Positions 1 through 8,572 are shown, counted from the stretch's first letter. The stretch: 64,000 nt of DNA from Muricauda sp. SCSIO 65647 (GCF_021534965.1 NZ_CP091037.1:2549501-2613500); one strand, 5' to 3'. Numbers and translations: made by a program. Notes: generated by a model from the letters alone, not told the origin.

Positions 1-33
1 GCATATATCACCTTTGTTAAGTAGATTTTATAG

Positions 34-1092
34 ATGAACCTTACAGAAAAAAGAAGAAATCTCCTTTTTTGGATGTTACAGCTTTTGGGTTGGGGGTTTA
101 TCAATTCCGTTTCTTTTCTTTTTTTTAAAAAATTTAGTCCTGAGTTTGTAACCTATTCAGTGGTTACTGGTATTTTCATCGGTATTCTTTCAACTTCATT
201 GTTGCGATGGTATTTGAAAAAGAGTGTCTTATTTGACGATCTTACATTTAAGGAGCTGACAAAAATCGTTGTTGCCTTTATACTGACCTCTTCTTTTTTT
301 GCCACTCTTAATTTTCTCTCTGGCTATATGTACAAAAAGTTTGGTCCAGAACTATCTGAAATTGAAAAAAATATTCTTGAAACATACGACAACTTCTGGC
401 TTTTGGTTGTCAATTCGTTTTTTTTGATAGGTGTTTGGATGGCTTGCTATCTGGTCATCAAATTGCTGCTCAAAATGAATATGAACAGAATTGAACGGTT
501 AGAGCTCAGTTCTAATTTGAAACAAGCACAGTTGAATACCTTGAAAGGGCAGATAAACCCGCATTTTATGTTCAATAGCCTCAACAATATTCGTGGATTG
601 ATGCTGGAGGATGTTCAAAGATCGCGTGATATGTTGACCAAACTTTCAGAGATGCTGCGCTACTCACTTACCAAAAACGATGTGAACGCCATTGCTGTTG
701 AAGAAGAACTTGAAATGGTCGATAACTATATAGCCCTTTCCAAAATTCAGTTTGAAGATCGATTGGTGTTCGTTAAGGAAGTCGATAAAGAGACATTGCC
801 CATACAGATTCCGCCGATGATTATTCAACTCTTGGTTGAGAATGCAACAAAACACGGTATTTCAAACTTAAAGGAAGGCGGAAAAATCATACTTGCCATC
901 AAAAGGTCAAACAATCAATTGCATATCAGGGTTTCGAATACCGGCAAATTGAAAATGGCAAAAGATTCTACCCAGGTAGGACTCGAAAACATCAAACAAC
1001 GATTGAAATTGCTTTATGGTGAAACCGCCATTTTTACGCTGACCGAAGAAAATGGAGAAGTATTGGCCGATATCAAAATTCCCTTGACATGA
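34..1092 (+). CDS. LytS/YehU-type sensor histidine kinase
   Basis: Membrane histidine kinase of the His_kinase (PF06580) class, 352 aa. Hydrophobic segments at about 10-30, 42-58, 78-98 and 122-145 form a membrane anchor without a recognisable periplasmic sensor domain. The phospho-acceptor motif NPHFMFNSLNNI starts near residue 175, and the ATP-binding N box LLVENATKHG is near 267-276. The next gene, a LytTR response regulator, overlaps by 4 bp (ATGA), so the two form a two-component pair. The signal is unknown. The start is an ATG 33 bases into the window, so upstream regulation is not visible. Confidence 0.93.
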   Translation: MNLTEKRRNLLFWMLQLLGWGFINSVSFLFFKKFSPEFVTYSVVTGIFIGILSTSLLRWYLKKSVLFDDLTFKELTKIVVAFILTSSFFATLNFLSGYMYKKFGPELSEIEKNILETYDNFWLLVVNSFFLIGVWMACYLVIKLLLKMNMNRIERLELSSNLKQAQLNTLKGQINPHFMFNSLNNIRGLMLEDVQRSRDMLTKLSEMLRYSLTKNDVNAIAVEEELEMVDNYIALSKIQFEDRLVFVKEVDKETLPIQIPPMIIQLLVENATKHGISNLKEGGKIILAIKRSNNQLHIRVSNTGKLKMAKDSTQVGLENIKQRLKLLYGETAIFTLTEENGEVLADIKIPLT

Positions 1093-1814
1093 AGATCAGC
1101 GCCGTTATTGTCGAAGATTCGCGCCTGGCCCGTAACGAGCTTAAGGAGCTGATCAAAGAACACAAAGAGATAGAACTCAAAGGTGAGGCCGAAAATGTTG
1201 ATTTGGGCTTTGAACTCATACAAAAAGAGTTGCCCGATCTATTGTTTTTAGACATTAACATGCCCGAAAAAGATGGTTTTGAACTGTTAGAAATGCTCGA
1301 TGAAGTGCCCATCACCATTTTTACGACCGCTTTTGATGAGTATGCCATCAAATCTTTTGAGTACAATGCGTTGGATTATCTGTTGAAACCCATCAATCCA
1401 AAACGTTTTGCACAGGCCATAGACAAAGCCAGGGCAAAGTTGGAAGGCAAGCAAGAAAGCAAAGCGGACACGCGCAAGCTCAACGAGTCGAGCCAAATCT
1501 TCATCAAGGACGGAGAAAAATGTTGGTTGGTCAAAATCGGTGATATTTCCCATTTTGAGATCGTGGGCAATTATACCCGGGTCTATTTTGAAGATGAAAG
1601 GCCAATGCTCTACAAATCGTTGAACCAAATTGAGGAAAAGTTACCAGAACAAGCATTTTTCAGGGCAAATAGACAACAAATGGTAAATACCAATTTTATA
1701 GAACAAGTGGTACCCTGGTTTAACGGTAAACTGAAACTAACCATGAAGAACGGCGATGAGATAGAGGTTTCACGCCGTCAATCATATCTGTTCAAAGACC
1801 GGATGAGCCTATAA
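1089..1814 (+). CDS. LytR/AlgR-family response regulator (LytTR DNA-binding)
   Basis: Response regulator of 241 aa. The N-terminal receiver domain has the acidic pair at residues 9-10, phospho-acceptor Asp55 in LFLDINMP, and conserved Lys100 in LLKP. A LytTR DNA-binding domain follows at about 135-238 (FFRANRQQMVN). Translation is probably coupled to the upstream histidine kinase through the 4-bp overlap. LytTR regulators bind direct repeats upstream of targets; none are assigned here. The gene meets the convergent DoxX gene at a shared hairpin. Confidence 0.94.
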   Translation: MKISAVIVEDSRLARNELKELIKEHKEIELKGEAENVDLGFELIQKELPDLLFLDINMPEKDGFELLEMLDEVPITIFTTAFDEYAIKSFEYNALDYLLKPINPKRFAQAIDKARAKLEGKQESKADTRKLNESSQIFIKDGEKCWLVKIGDISHFEIVGNYTRVYFEDERPMLYKSLNQIEEKLPEQAFFRANRQQMVNTNFIEQVVPWFNGKLKLTMKNGDEIEVSRRQSYLFKDRMSL

Positions 1815-1835
1815 AAAAACCCGCTAGTAGCGGGT
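1813..1835 (-). terminator. Rho-independent terminator of the DoxX gene
   Basis: Perfect 7-bp stem ACCCGCT/AGCGGGT (1819-1825 and 1829-1835) with a 3-nt loop. Read on the minus strand it is followed by a run of seven T (complement of 1813-1819), so it best ends the DoxX gene. It may also slow plus-strand transcription from the two-component operon. Confidence 0.75.
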
Positions 1836-1861
1836 CTTCGATCGTTTTCAAAAAAGAAGTG

Positions 1862-2242
1862 CTATCCCGCAAGTAGATCCTTATACTTGGCCTTGTAGCC
1901 AAAAAGAACAAGAACGTTCAAAACAATAAGAATTAGAGAACCTGGAATCGTAGCCGGCTCCAACGTCGCATGGAACAATACAGCATTTACTGAGACACTC
2001 ATTAAGATTAAGGCCATCAATGCACCATATTTGTTGAACAATAAGGCCAAACCGGCCAAAATTTCAACAATAGCCACTAAATAAATCGTCTTGGCAGCTG
2101 CAAGACCTCCCATGTAACCCATGGCTGCTTCGCTCATAGCACTTTGGTCCATGGGTACAAAATGAAAAAACTTATCCAGTCCAAAAACCAATACGAAAAG
2201 GCCGAGAAGAATTCTTACGACCATAAAAACTTTTGAATTCAT
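1862..2242 (-). CDS. DoxX-family membrane protein
   Basis: 126-aa protein with four predicted transmembrane helices, matching the DoxX fold in size and layout (MVVRILLGLFVLVFGLDKF at the N terminus, IVEILAGLALL in the second helix). DoxX-like proteins are small integral membrane proteins linked in some bacteria to thiosulfate oxidation or redox stress; here the role is unknown. It appears monocistronic, with a terminator just beyond its stop. Confidence 0.85.
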   Translation of the reverse strand: MNSKVFMVVRILLGLFVLVFGLDKFFHFVPMDQSAMSEAAMGYMGGLAAAKTIYLVAIVEILAGLALLFNKYGALMALILMSVSVNAVLFHATLEPATIPGSLILIVLNVLVLFGYKAKYKDLLAG

Positions 2243-2328
2243 AGGTAAATAGTTGTTGATTGAACAATAAAAGTACTCATTTATTGATGATTATCTATTT
2301 TATTTCTAAATAATATGATTTTTCATAA

Positions 2329-3078
2329 TCAGAGAATATGAAAAAAAATGAAGTAGGTCATGGTCAAGTTGAATACCGCATGACTGAGGATGGCTCCTAA
2401 AATGGAGTTTGTCATCTGTTTTGACCAAAAGAAAATTCTAGAAGCAAAAAACATCAAAATAACCCAAATGAGGGCAGGAATCAAGTTGAACTCCCAATGA
2501 TTGTCTACGTATAAAATTCCAAAATGGGCCAAATGGGTCAAGGCAAATGCCGCACTGTCTACAAGTGATGCCTTGTTCTCAGCTAATTTTTCAGAAAAAC
2601 ACCGATGTATGAAACCTCGATATAACAATTCTTCACCAATAGGGCTAAAAATCATACTGGTAATCCCGAAAATCAGAAAGTAAACAAACCGTACTTCTTC
2701 GAAATTTTCACTTTTGGGCACCTGGTATGAATTGGAGATATAGACGAGCCAATTGTTCAAGGTGTTTCCGTAAAACATGTCGCCCAGCCACCATACCAAC
2801 GCACAAAAGGCGGTACCTGCCAATGTTCCCCAAAGCAACCCTACCGGACGTTTCGGTTTTTTGATTCCGATTTCCACTCTCCCCGATTTGTTCAACAATA
2901 AAAAGGGAAGTAGCCACATGGCGACAAAAATGATAGAGGTAAGTCGATAATCTCCAGTTTTGCTGGCATTCAAGACAATGATGAATCGGGGAATACCAAA
3001 GGCCAGAATCAAGAACAGCCCCAGTTTTTGATTGAATTTTAGCTTTTGCTTCAGAAAGGGTCTGAAGTGATCCATCAT
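2329..3078 (-). CDS. CPBP-family intramembrane metalloprotease (CAAX protease/Abi type)
   Basis: 249-aa polytopic membrane protein. It carries the CPBP/Abi signature: EELLYRGFIHR with the Glu pair at 149-150 and Arg154, then His182 in FALTHLAH and His233 in LSHAVFN, the expected catalytic set for this glutamic/metal intramembrane protease family. Its ATG overlaps the TGA of the upstream SDR gene by 4 bp, so the two are cotranscribed. The substrate is unknown; bacterial relatives act in peptide maturation or bacteriocin self-immunity. Confidence 0.9.
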   Translation of the reverse strand: MMDHFRPFLKQKLKFNQKLGLFLILAFGIPRFIIVLNASKTGDYRLTSIIFVAMWLLPFLLLNKSGRVEIGIKKPKRPVGLLWGTLAGTAFCALVWWLGDMFYGNTLNNWLVYISNSYQVPKSENFEEVRFVYFLIFGITSMIFSPIGEELLYRGFIHRCFSEKLAENKASLVDSAAFALTHLAHFGILYVDNHWEFNLIPALIWVILMFFASRIFFWSKQMTNSILGAILSHAVFNLTMTYFIFFHIL

Positions 3079-3860
3079 AGCGATTTCAAAAGTCCACCAT
3101 CAATGGGGATATTGGTTCCCGTGATATAACTTGCCTGTTGTGAAGCCAAGAAAGCGACCAGATAACCATATTCTTTGGGGTCACCGATTCGTTTCACAGG
3201 CACTTGGTTTTCCATGGTTGAGCGCACTTCGGCCTGTGGCACTCCCAATTTTTCCGCTTTTTTCGCATTCAATTGTGCAATACGTTCAGTATCGAAATAA
3301 CCTGTAAGTATGTTGTTGACGGTAATACCTTCTCTTGCCACATCAAATGAGAGGCTTTTGGCCCAGGTGACCACTGCTGCCCGAATCGAATTGGAAAGGG
3401 CTAGGTAGCTTAACGGTTCTTTTACCGAAATGGAGGCCACATTGATGATGCGTCCCCATTGATTTTTTTGCATTTGTTCGAGGGCAAGTTCTGTCGTGAA
3501 CACTACCGTTTTGAACAAGAGGTCGAAAGCTTGCTGATAATCAACAACTCGCTTTTCCAAAGCACCACCGGCTTCAGGACCTTGGGTGTTATTGATCAAG
3601 ATGTCTATGGAGTTCTTTTCAAAATATCGTTCGAGTATTTCTTGGTATCCCTTAAAATCTGTAAAATCGACGGCCAGATATTGATGTTTTTGCCCTTTAT
3701 CTGTTGAAAGATGGTCAATGAGATTTTTTAGTTTTTCCTTACTGCGAGACATTAGGGTTACACTGGCTCCACTTGCGGCCAGTTGCTCTGCAATAGCAAG
3801 GCCAATACCCCTACTGCTGCCACCGACCAGTGCTTTTTTCCCTATCAGACTTATTACCAT
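3075..3860 (-). CDS. SDR-family protein with replaced catalytic residues
   Basis: 261-aa Rossmann-fold short-chain dehydrogenase/reductase related to FabG. The cofactor motif GGSSRGIG is at residues 13-20, and NNTQG and the C-terminal TGTNIPIDGG are typical. Aligned with E. coli FabG, catalytic Ser is kept (Ser143), but the Tyr position reads Ser156 and the Lys position reads Arg160 (context YLALSNSIRAA). Canonical Tyr/Lys catalysis is therefore unlikely. A LALSN-type sequence is, from memory, typical of a beta-ketoacyl-reductase-like SDR subgroup. It is first in an operon with the CPBP protease. Confidence 0.88.
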   Translation of the reverse strand: MVISLIGKKALVGGSSRGIGLAIAEQLAASGASVTLMSRSKEKLKNLIDHLSTDKGQKHQYLAVDFTDFKGYQEILERYFEKNSIDILINNTQGPEAGGALEKRVVDYQQAFDLLFKTVVFTTELALEQMQKNQWGRIINVASISVKEPLSYLALSNSIRAAVVTWAKSLSFDVAREGITVNNILTGYFDTERIAQLNAKKAEKLGVPQAEVRSTMENQVPVKRIGDPKEYGYLVAFLASQQASYITGTNIPIDGGLLKSL

Positions 3861-3900
3861 ATCAATATATTTTTAATACCTAACATTTAATCTCTGATAT

Positions 3901-4212
3901 CTAAATATATTCTTCTCTGACCGGACTAAAGACATCCATTAATTTACATGGTGTCAATGCTTTTCCAGAATGGGTGATGTTCGATGGTATGACCACTACA
4001 TCACCGGGTGTGTATACTTTTGTTTTTCCATCCAAAGTAAATTCGAATTCACCTTCAACCACATGCATTATCTGTTCATGTACATGGCGGTGTTCGGGCA
4101 CTTCAGCTCCTTTTTCGACTGTCCAGAAAGCCCAACTCATTGATTTTGAGTGTACCAACTTTCCGTGGTATCCGGGCATGATTTCTTTGGAGGGTATTTC
4201 TGATAGGTTCAT
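3901..4212 (-). CDS. Small cupin-domain protein
   Basis: 103-aa single-domain cupin. The first cupin motif is visible as PEHRHVHEQIMHVVEGE and the second as PGDVVVIPSNITHSG; their histidines and glutamate would bind a metal ion. Such proteins may be enzymes or small-molecule sensors, and no specific reaction can be assigned. It lies 40 bp upstream of the SDR gene on the same strand, so it may start that operon. Confidence 0.85.
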   Translation of the reverse strand: MNLSEIPSKEIMPGYHGKLVHSKSMSWAFWTVEKGAEVPEHRHVHEQIMHVVEGEFEFTLDGKTKVYTPGDVVVIPSNITHSGKALTPCKLMDVFSPVREEYI

Positions 4213-4260
4213 AGATTGTAATTTATACTCAAGTTAAAAATATTCCTCAAGGCCATTGGC

Positions 4261-4268
4261 TATCTTTG
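4261..4268 (+). promoter_or_regulatory. -7 promoter element of the Mur ligase gene
   Basis: TATCTTTG matches the Bacteroidetes -7 consensus TAnnTTTG. It lies 18 bp upstream of the chosen ATG and downstream of the alternative TTG at 4256, which supports the ATG start. No clear -33 TTG is visible at the expected distance. Confidence 0.55.
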
Positions 4269-4285
4269 GTCAGAAATTTTCAAAA

Positions 4286-5641
4286 ATGAGCATTCATTTT
4301 ATTGCCATAGGCGGAGCCGCCATGCACAATTTGGCACTGGCCTTGGAGCATAAGGGTTATAAAATTACGGGGAGCGATGACGTTATTTATGAACCCTCAA
4401 AAAGCCGATTGGCAAAGAAGGGTCTGTTGCCAGAAGAATTCGGATGGTTTCCTGAAAAAATTACTGCCGATTTAGATGCCGTGATTCTGGGCATGCATGC
4501 AAAGCCTGACAATCCTGAGCTTCAGAAAGCCCAAGAGTTGGGACTTAAAATCTATTCCTATCCCGAATTTCTGTACGAGCAATCAAAAAACAAGACCCGT
4601 GTGGTCATTGGGGGCAGTCATGGCAAGACGACCATCACCTCGATGATTTTACATGTACTTGATTATCAAGATATTGAAGTTGATTATATGGTAGGTGCAC
4701 AACTCGAGGGATTTGATCGTATGGTACATCTGACAGAAGAAAATGATTTTATGGTTTTAGAAGGGGATGAATATTTGAGCTCACCCATCGATCGCCGGCC
4801 CAAGTTTCACCTCTACCAGGCCAATATTGCCCTGTTGAGCGGCATTGCGTGGGACCATATCAATGTTTTCACCACCTATGAAAATTATGTTGAGCAGTTC
4901 GAGATTTTTGTAGATGGTATCGTGAAAGGAGGCAGTATTACCTACAATGAAGAAGATGTTGAAGTAAAAAGGGTAGTGGAGGCTTCACAGAATACCATTC
5001 GAAAATTTCCCTACAGAACTCCAGAACATTCAATTGAAAATGGAATTACTTTTTTGGAAACCGAAGATGGCCCAATGCCGTTGGAAATATTTGGGAAACA
5101 TAATTTGAATAACCTAATGGGCGCCAAATGGATTTGTCAGCAAATGGGAGTGGATGAGGTCGATTTTTATGAGGCGATTACCACCTTTAAAGGCGCTAGC
5201 AAGCGCTTGGAGAAATTGGCAGAAGGGGCGACCAATGCAGTTTTTAAGGATTTTGCCCATTCACCCAGCAAAGTAGCGGCCACGACCCAAGCTGTGGCGG
5301 CGCAATATCCCGACCGTAAGTTGGTGGCCTGTCTTGAGCTGCACACCTACAGTAGTCTCAATGTCGATTTCTTAAAAGAATATGAAGGGGCCCTTGATGC
5401 GGCTGACCAAGCAGTGGTCTATTACTCACCGGAAGCAGTTAAGATCAAACGACTTGAAGCGGTCACCACAGAGCAAATTGCCACGGCGTTCAAAAGAAAA
5501 GACGTGAGGGTTTTTACCGACCCCGACTCATTTCAAGAATGGCTTTATTCCCAAAATTTTGAAAATGCGAACCTTTTGTTGATGAGTTCGGGCAACTATG
5601 GGGGATTGGATTTTGAAAAGGTTAAAAAGGGATTTGGGTAG
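4286..5641 (+). CDS. mpl: Mpl-like UDP-N-acetylmuramate:peptide ligase
   Basis: 451-aa Mur ligase of the Mpl/MurC-like family, which joins recycled murein tripeptide to UDP-MurNAc using ATP. It begins with the nucleotide-binding loop IAIGGAAMHNLA. The ATPase P-loop GGSHGKTTIT is at 109-118, the central domain has LEGDEYLSSP, and the C-terminal domain has FKDFAHSPSKV. The ATG at 4286 gives a length close to E. coli Mpl. A TTG 30 bp upstream is rejected because it precedes the -7 element. MurC is the alternative call, but this organisation fits Mpl better. Confidence 0.85.
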   Translation: MSIHFIAIGGAAMHNLALALEHKGYKITGSDDVIYEPSKSRLAKKGLLPEEFGWFPEKITADLDAVILGMHAKPDNPELQKAQELGLKIYSYPEFLYEQSKNKTRVVIGGSHGKTTITSMILHVLDYQDIEVDYMVGAQLEGFDRMVHLTEENDFMVLEGDEYLSSPIDRRPKFHLYQANIALLSGIAWDHINVFTTYENYVEQFEIFVDGIVKGGSITYNEEDVEVKRVVEASQNTIRKFPYRTPEHSIENGITFLETEDGPMPLEIFGKHNLNNLMGAKWICQQMGVDEVDFYEAITTFKGASKRLEKLAEGATNAVFKDFAHSPSKVAATTQAVAAQYPDRKLVACLELHTYSSLNVDFLKEYEGALDAADQAVVYYSPEAVKIKRLEAVTTEQIATAFKRKDVRVFTDPDSFQEWLYSQNFENANLLLMSSGNYGGLDFEKVKKGFG

Positions 5642-5697
5642 AGATCTGCGGCATCTTGTCTATCTAAAGGGCCATACACATTACCAGATTTTTCCGT

Positions 5698-6690
5698 TTA
5701 GGCATATGCCATTTCCCTATTATATTTTCTTTGGTATTCTTTGGGCGATAGTCCGGAATATTTACGAAAAGTAGATCTGAATGCCTTTTCATCATTGTAT
5801 CCAATGTCGTACATTATCTCAAGTATGGTTTTTGTAGACGATTCCAGTCTCTTTTTTGCTGCTTCGACCTTGACCCGTTGTATATATTCCAATGGGGTAT
5901 TCGAAGTAGCTTTCTTGAACCTTCTTAGAAAACTTCTGGCATTTAAATGTACCATTTGGGCAATCTCATCTACTACCAACCTGTCTTGGTAATTGTTTTC
6001 TATATGAAGTTGGGCTTGTTTGATCGGTTCATCTGAGTGGTCTTTTTGCCCGCTAAAAATGATGAACTCACTCTGGCTTAACCGGTCAAATGCTATTTCA
6101 GAAACCTTTGAGCACCATATGGCCGTTTCCCTGCCAAAATACCGCTCTATTAAGTACAGCGTGAAGTTCAAAATAGAATAGGCACCGCCGCTAGAGTATA
6201 TGCCATTGTCTTCACAAATTATTTTTTCGGGTATCAAGTTTACGTTTGGATATTTACGCTTGAATGTTTCGTGCGCCGTCCAATGCGTGGCGCAAGATTT
6301 TCCATTGACCAATCCAGTTTCCGCCAACAGAAAAGCTCCTTTACATAGACTTGCAAGTTCAGAACCATTTTCAATTCTCTGGGTTTTGATCCAATCCACA
6401 AAATCCATGTTATTTTGAATTTCTATATCCAAATCTCCACTTATTGGAGAGATGATGATCAAATCGGTTTTTGGTATGTCATGAATGGTGGCCGTGGGCC
6501 GTACACTGAACAAGCCCTGATACAGAACGGGTTCTTTTGATAACCCCACCAAATCCACCTTAAATGGATGCCTTGCCAGTTCATTGATCCGCTTGAAATG
6601 CGAATTTGCCATTTTAAGCATGTTGAAAGGTGCGATGATAGTGTCTACAATGCTATTACCTGATGGAACAATTACGCTGATATGCTTCAT
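5698..6690 (-). CDS. GlxA-like transcriptional regulator (DJ-1/PfpI + AraC domains)
   Basis: 330-aa regulator. The N-terminal DJ-1/PfpI class-I amidotransferase-like domain (about 1-190) keeps the nucleophile-elbow-like ELASLCKGAF (Cys116) and a downstream His (ATHW). The AraC-type DNA-binding domain with two helix-turn-helix motifs occupies about 230-330 (TPLEYIQRVKVEAAKKRL, YNDEKAFRSTFRKYSGLSP). ATG 6690 is preferred over an in-frame TTG at 6738, which coincides with this gene's own -33 element. It is divergent from a monooxygenase-like gene that is its likely target. Confidence 0.9.
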   Translation of the reverse strand: MKHISVIVPSGNSIVDTIIAPFNMLKMANSHFKRINELARHPFKVDLVGLSKEPVLYQGLFSVRPTATIHDIPKTDLIIISPISGDLDIEIQNNMDFVDWIKTQRIENGSELASLCKGAFLLAETGLVNGKSCATHWTAHETFKRKYPNVNLIPEKIICEDNGIYSSGGAYSILNFTLYLIERYFGRETAIWCSKVSEIAFDRLSQSEFIIFSGQKDHSDEPIKQAQLHIENNYQDRLVVDEIAQMVHLNARSFLRRFKKATSNTPLEYIQRVKVEAAKKRLESSTKTILEIMYDIGYNDEKAFRSTFRKYSGLSPKEYQRKYNREMAYA

Positions 6691-6707
6691 AAATAATGGA
6701 TTATGGT

Positions 6708-6738
6708 CAAAAATAAATAATAATATTGTCGTAAACAA
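6708..6738 (-). promoter_or_regulatory. Promoter of the GlxA-like regulator
   Basis: On the minus strand, a TTG (-33) at 6738-6736 and TATTTTTG (-7) at 6715-6708 are separated by 20 bp, a good match to the Bacteroidetes consensus. The start codon follows 17 bp downstream of the -7 element, so the leader would be short. Confidence 0.6.
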
Positions 6739-6752
6739 CCTTGTATATTGTC
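6723..6752. promoter_or_regulatory. Direct-repeat operator candidate in the GlxA/monooxygenase divergon
   Basis: ATATTGTC occurs twice, at 6723-6730 and 6745-6752, 22 bp apart (about two helical turns). This is the typical geometry of AraC-family binding sites. The first copy lies within the promoter of the regulator gene, and the pair lies 35-65 bp upstream of the -7 element of the divergent gene. This would suit autorepression plus activation (inference). Confidence 0.5.
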
Positions 6753-6786
6753 AAAAAAGACACCTACTATTACTATTAAAACGACA

Positions 6787-6794
6787 TACATTTG
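6787..6794 (+). promoter_or_regulatory. -7 promoter element of the monooxygenase-like gene
   Basis: TACATTTG fits TAnnTTTG exactly and lies 30 bp upstream of the ATG. No TTG is found at -33, which is consistent with a promoter that needs an activator. Confidence 0.5.
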
Positions 6795-6824
6795 TGATGT
6801 ACTCAATTCTAAAAAACAGTAATC

Positions 6825-7196
6825 ATGGAAAATCAAGAAGTAATGGTAGTATATAAATGGATTGCCAGAGAAGGAAACTCAGAAGAATTAAAAGCCATTT
6901 ATAGAGAAGTGGAAAGCCAAATGAAATCGAACGAACCGGGCGCGTTGAAAGTTGAATGTTATTTTGATGAAACGTCTTCTACTTTAATCGTAATGGATCT
7001 TTTTGCAGATGCTGGAGCTGTTGGGTTTCACTTGGGGACAACCGCTGCCGGACATTTCGAGAATTTACTGAAAATCGCTGTTCCTGGTGAATTTTTATTC
7101 TGTGGTCAGGTTCCTGAAGAGATGAAGCAAGCGGCAACCGCAATGGGACTTAATGCCACTTTCGCTCCTAGAATATTCGGATTTCACAGGGCCTGA
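6825..7196 (+). CDS. Antibiotic-biosynthesis-monooxygenase-like (ABM fold) protein
   Basis: 123-aa protein with the dimeric alpha/beta-barrel pattern of ABM/quinol monooxygenase-like proteins: VMVVYKWIAREGNSEELKAI strand-helix start, EPGALKVECYFDE, and LFADAGAVGFHLGT. No cofactor-binding motif is needed in this family, and many members have unknown substrates. It is transcribed away from the GlxA-like regulator, which probably controls it. The call rests on fold-type resemblance only. Confidence 0.65.
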   Translation: MENQEVMVVYKWIAREGNSEELKAIYREVESQMKSNEPGALKVECYFDETSSTLIVMDLFADAGAVGFHLGTTAAGHFENLLKIAVPGEFLFCGQVPEEMKQAATAMGLNATFAPRIFGFHRA

Positions 7197-7243
7197 CACT
7201 CAAATCCCTTTGTCGGATAATCTTAAAATCCAATCACTCAGTC

Positions 7244-7687
7244 TTAAACCCCAAATTGCCGCAAATGATGGTCAAGGTGTTTGTACTCCATCTGCCCCCA
7301 TTGCTGATGGGTGAGTTTACCAAAAAGGGGGTGGGGGCTCCAGTCGGTTCTGTCTTTTATGGCATAACATTGTCTGACCAAGTCTTTTAATTTCGTTACT
7401 TCGGTTTCAAAGTCTTTTTCTTCGGTAGCTTTGAGTCCTGGGGCCGTGGGCAGGTTTTTGCGCCATAGTTTATCATTGTAGAGTGACTTTTTGAAGAACC
7501 AGCGTACCAAGGGATTTCCACTGACTCCCCTATCTTCGTTTTTTATGGCTATCTTCAAAGGAAACTGGCAATGCCAGGCCATCTGCCCCACACTCATTTT
7601 GCCCCATAGCCGTTGTGTTTCAGGTGATAGTTTGTCAATTCGTGCCAATATTTCTTCGTATGCTCCCTGATTAAAAAGTGATTTCAT
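7244..7687 (-). CDS. DUF1569 (DinB-like) protein
   Basis: 147-aa protein resembling DUF1569, a member of the DinB/YfiT helical-bundle superfamily. Visible features are MSVGQMAWHCQFPLKIA, with a His in the metal-site position, and the C-terminal MEYKHLDHHLRQFG, whose histidines would complete a three-His metal site. The function is unknown; relatives include thiol-dependent transferases. It is convergent with the preceding gene, and no hairpin is seen in the 47-bp gap. Confidence 0.8.
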   Translation of the reverse strand: MKSLFNQGAYEEILARIDKLSPETQRLWGKMSVGQMAWHCQFPLKIAIKNEDRGVSGNPLVRWFFKKSLYNDKLWRKNLPTAPGLKATEEKDFETEVTKLKDLVRQCYAIKDRTDWSPHPLFGKLTHQQWGQMEYKHLDHHLRQFGV

Positions 7688-7781
7688 GTAAATTGATTTA
7701 GCGGCATATCAAAATACAAAAAACTTCACATGCATTTCTTTATTGAATCGAACAATCCAATCAAAGCCCTATATTTAACCC

Positions 7782-8480
7782 ATGCATGAAAAAACGGCAT
7801 CGCTATCCATTAAAAATTGGGCCGATGACGACAGGCCTAGGGAAAAACTGTTGTCAAAAGGGCGTTTGGCACTCTCAGATGCTGAGCTCATTGCTATTTT
7901 GATCGGGTCTGGTAGCAAAAAAGAAAGTGCCGTCGAGCTTTCAAAACGGATATTGGCCTTGGTTGACAACAGTTTGAACGATTTGGGCCGGCTTTCAGTG
8001 AAACAGCTTACACAGTTTAAGGGCATTGGCGAAGCAAAGGCAATCACCATTGCCGCGGCCCTTGAAATTGGAAGGCGTCGACGAGATGAAGAAAGCAAAC
8101 GAATTACCAAGATCGTTTCGAGTTTAGATGCTTTTGAGTTGTTGCAACCCCTTATCGGTGAGCTCGAACATGAAGAATTCTGGATTCTCTACTTGAATAA
8201 TTCCAATAAGGTTGTGTACAAGGGGCAATTGAGCAAGGGGGGTATTACGGGTACCTTGGTCGATGTGCGTTTGGTTATGAAGCAGGCCCTTGAATTGGGT
8301 GCCGTGGCACTTATTTTGGCGCATAATCACCCTTCAAACAGCTTGAAGCCCAGCAAGGCTGATAAAGAATTGACCGTTAAATTGAAAAGAGCCTCAGGTA
8401 TTCTTGATATAAAGGTGCTGGATCATCTTATCATTACCCATAAGGCTTATTTCAGCTTTGCAGATGAAGGAGTGCTGTAG
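7782..8480 (+). CDS. radC: RadC-family JAB-domain protein
   Basis: 232-aa RadC/UPF0758 protein. It has an N-terminal helix-hairpin-helix region (LTQFKGIGEAKAITIAAAL, about 75-95) and a C-terminal MPN/JAB metalloprotease-like domain. The JAMM motif HNHPSNSLKPSKAD includes His181, His183 and Asp194, with Glu in the EFWILYL strand. The usual Gly after HNHPS is Asn here. Although named for DNA repair, the biochemical role of RadC proteins is unresolved. The gene appears to stand alone. Confidence 0.93.
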   Translation: MHEKTASLSIKNWADDDRPREKLLSKGRLALSDAELIAILIGSGSKKESAVELSKRILALVDNSLNDLGRLSVKQLTQFKGIGEAKAITIAAALEIGRRRRDEESKRITKIVSSLDAFELLQPLIGELEHEEFWILYLNNSNKVVYKGQLSKGGITGTLVDVRLVMKQALELGAVALILAHNHPSNSLKPSKADKELTVKLKRASGILDIKVLDHLIITHKAYFSFADEGVL

Positions 8481-8549
8481 AGCTGAAGGGCTTAACCTGA
8501 AATTTTAGCCAGAAGAACTTCATCACGTTTTTTTGGAACTTCAAATTTG

Positions 8550-8557
8550 TATTTTTG
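8550..8557 (+). promoter_or_regulatory. -7 promoter element before the deacetylase-like gene
   Basis: TATTTTTG matches TAnnTTTG and lies 15 bp upstream of the chosen ATG (8573). It overlaps the alternative TTG start at 8555, which argues against that start. The nearest TTG upstream is only 14 bp away, shorter than the usual -33 spacing. Confidence 0.45.
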
Positions 8558-8572
8558 AGATTTCATAAAGAT

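Noticed and set aside
4256-4285. TTG start extending the Mur ligase by 10 codons
   Set aside because: The -7 promoter element lies inside the extension, and family members start at the ATG before the nucleotide-binding loop.
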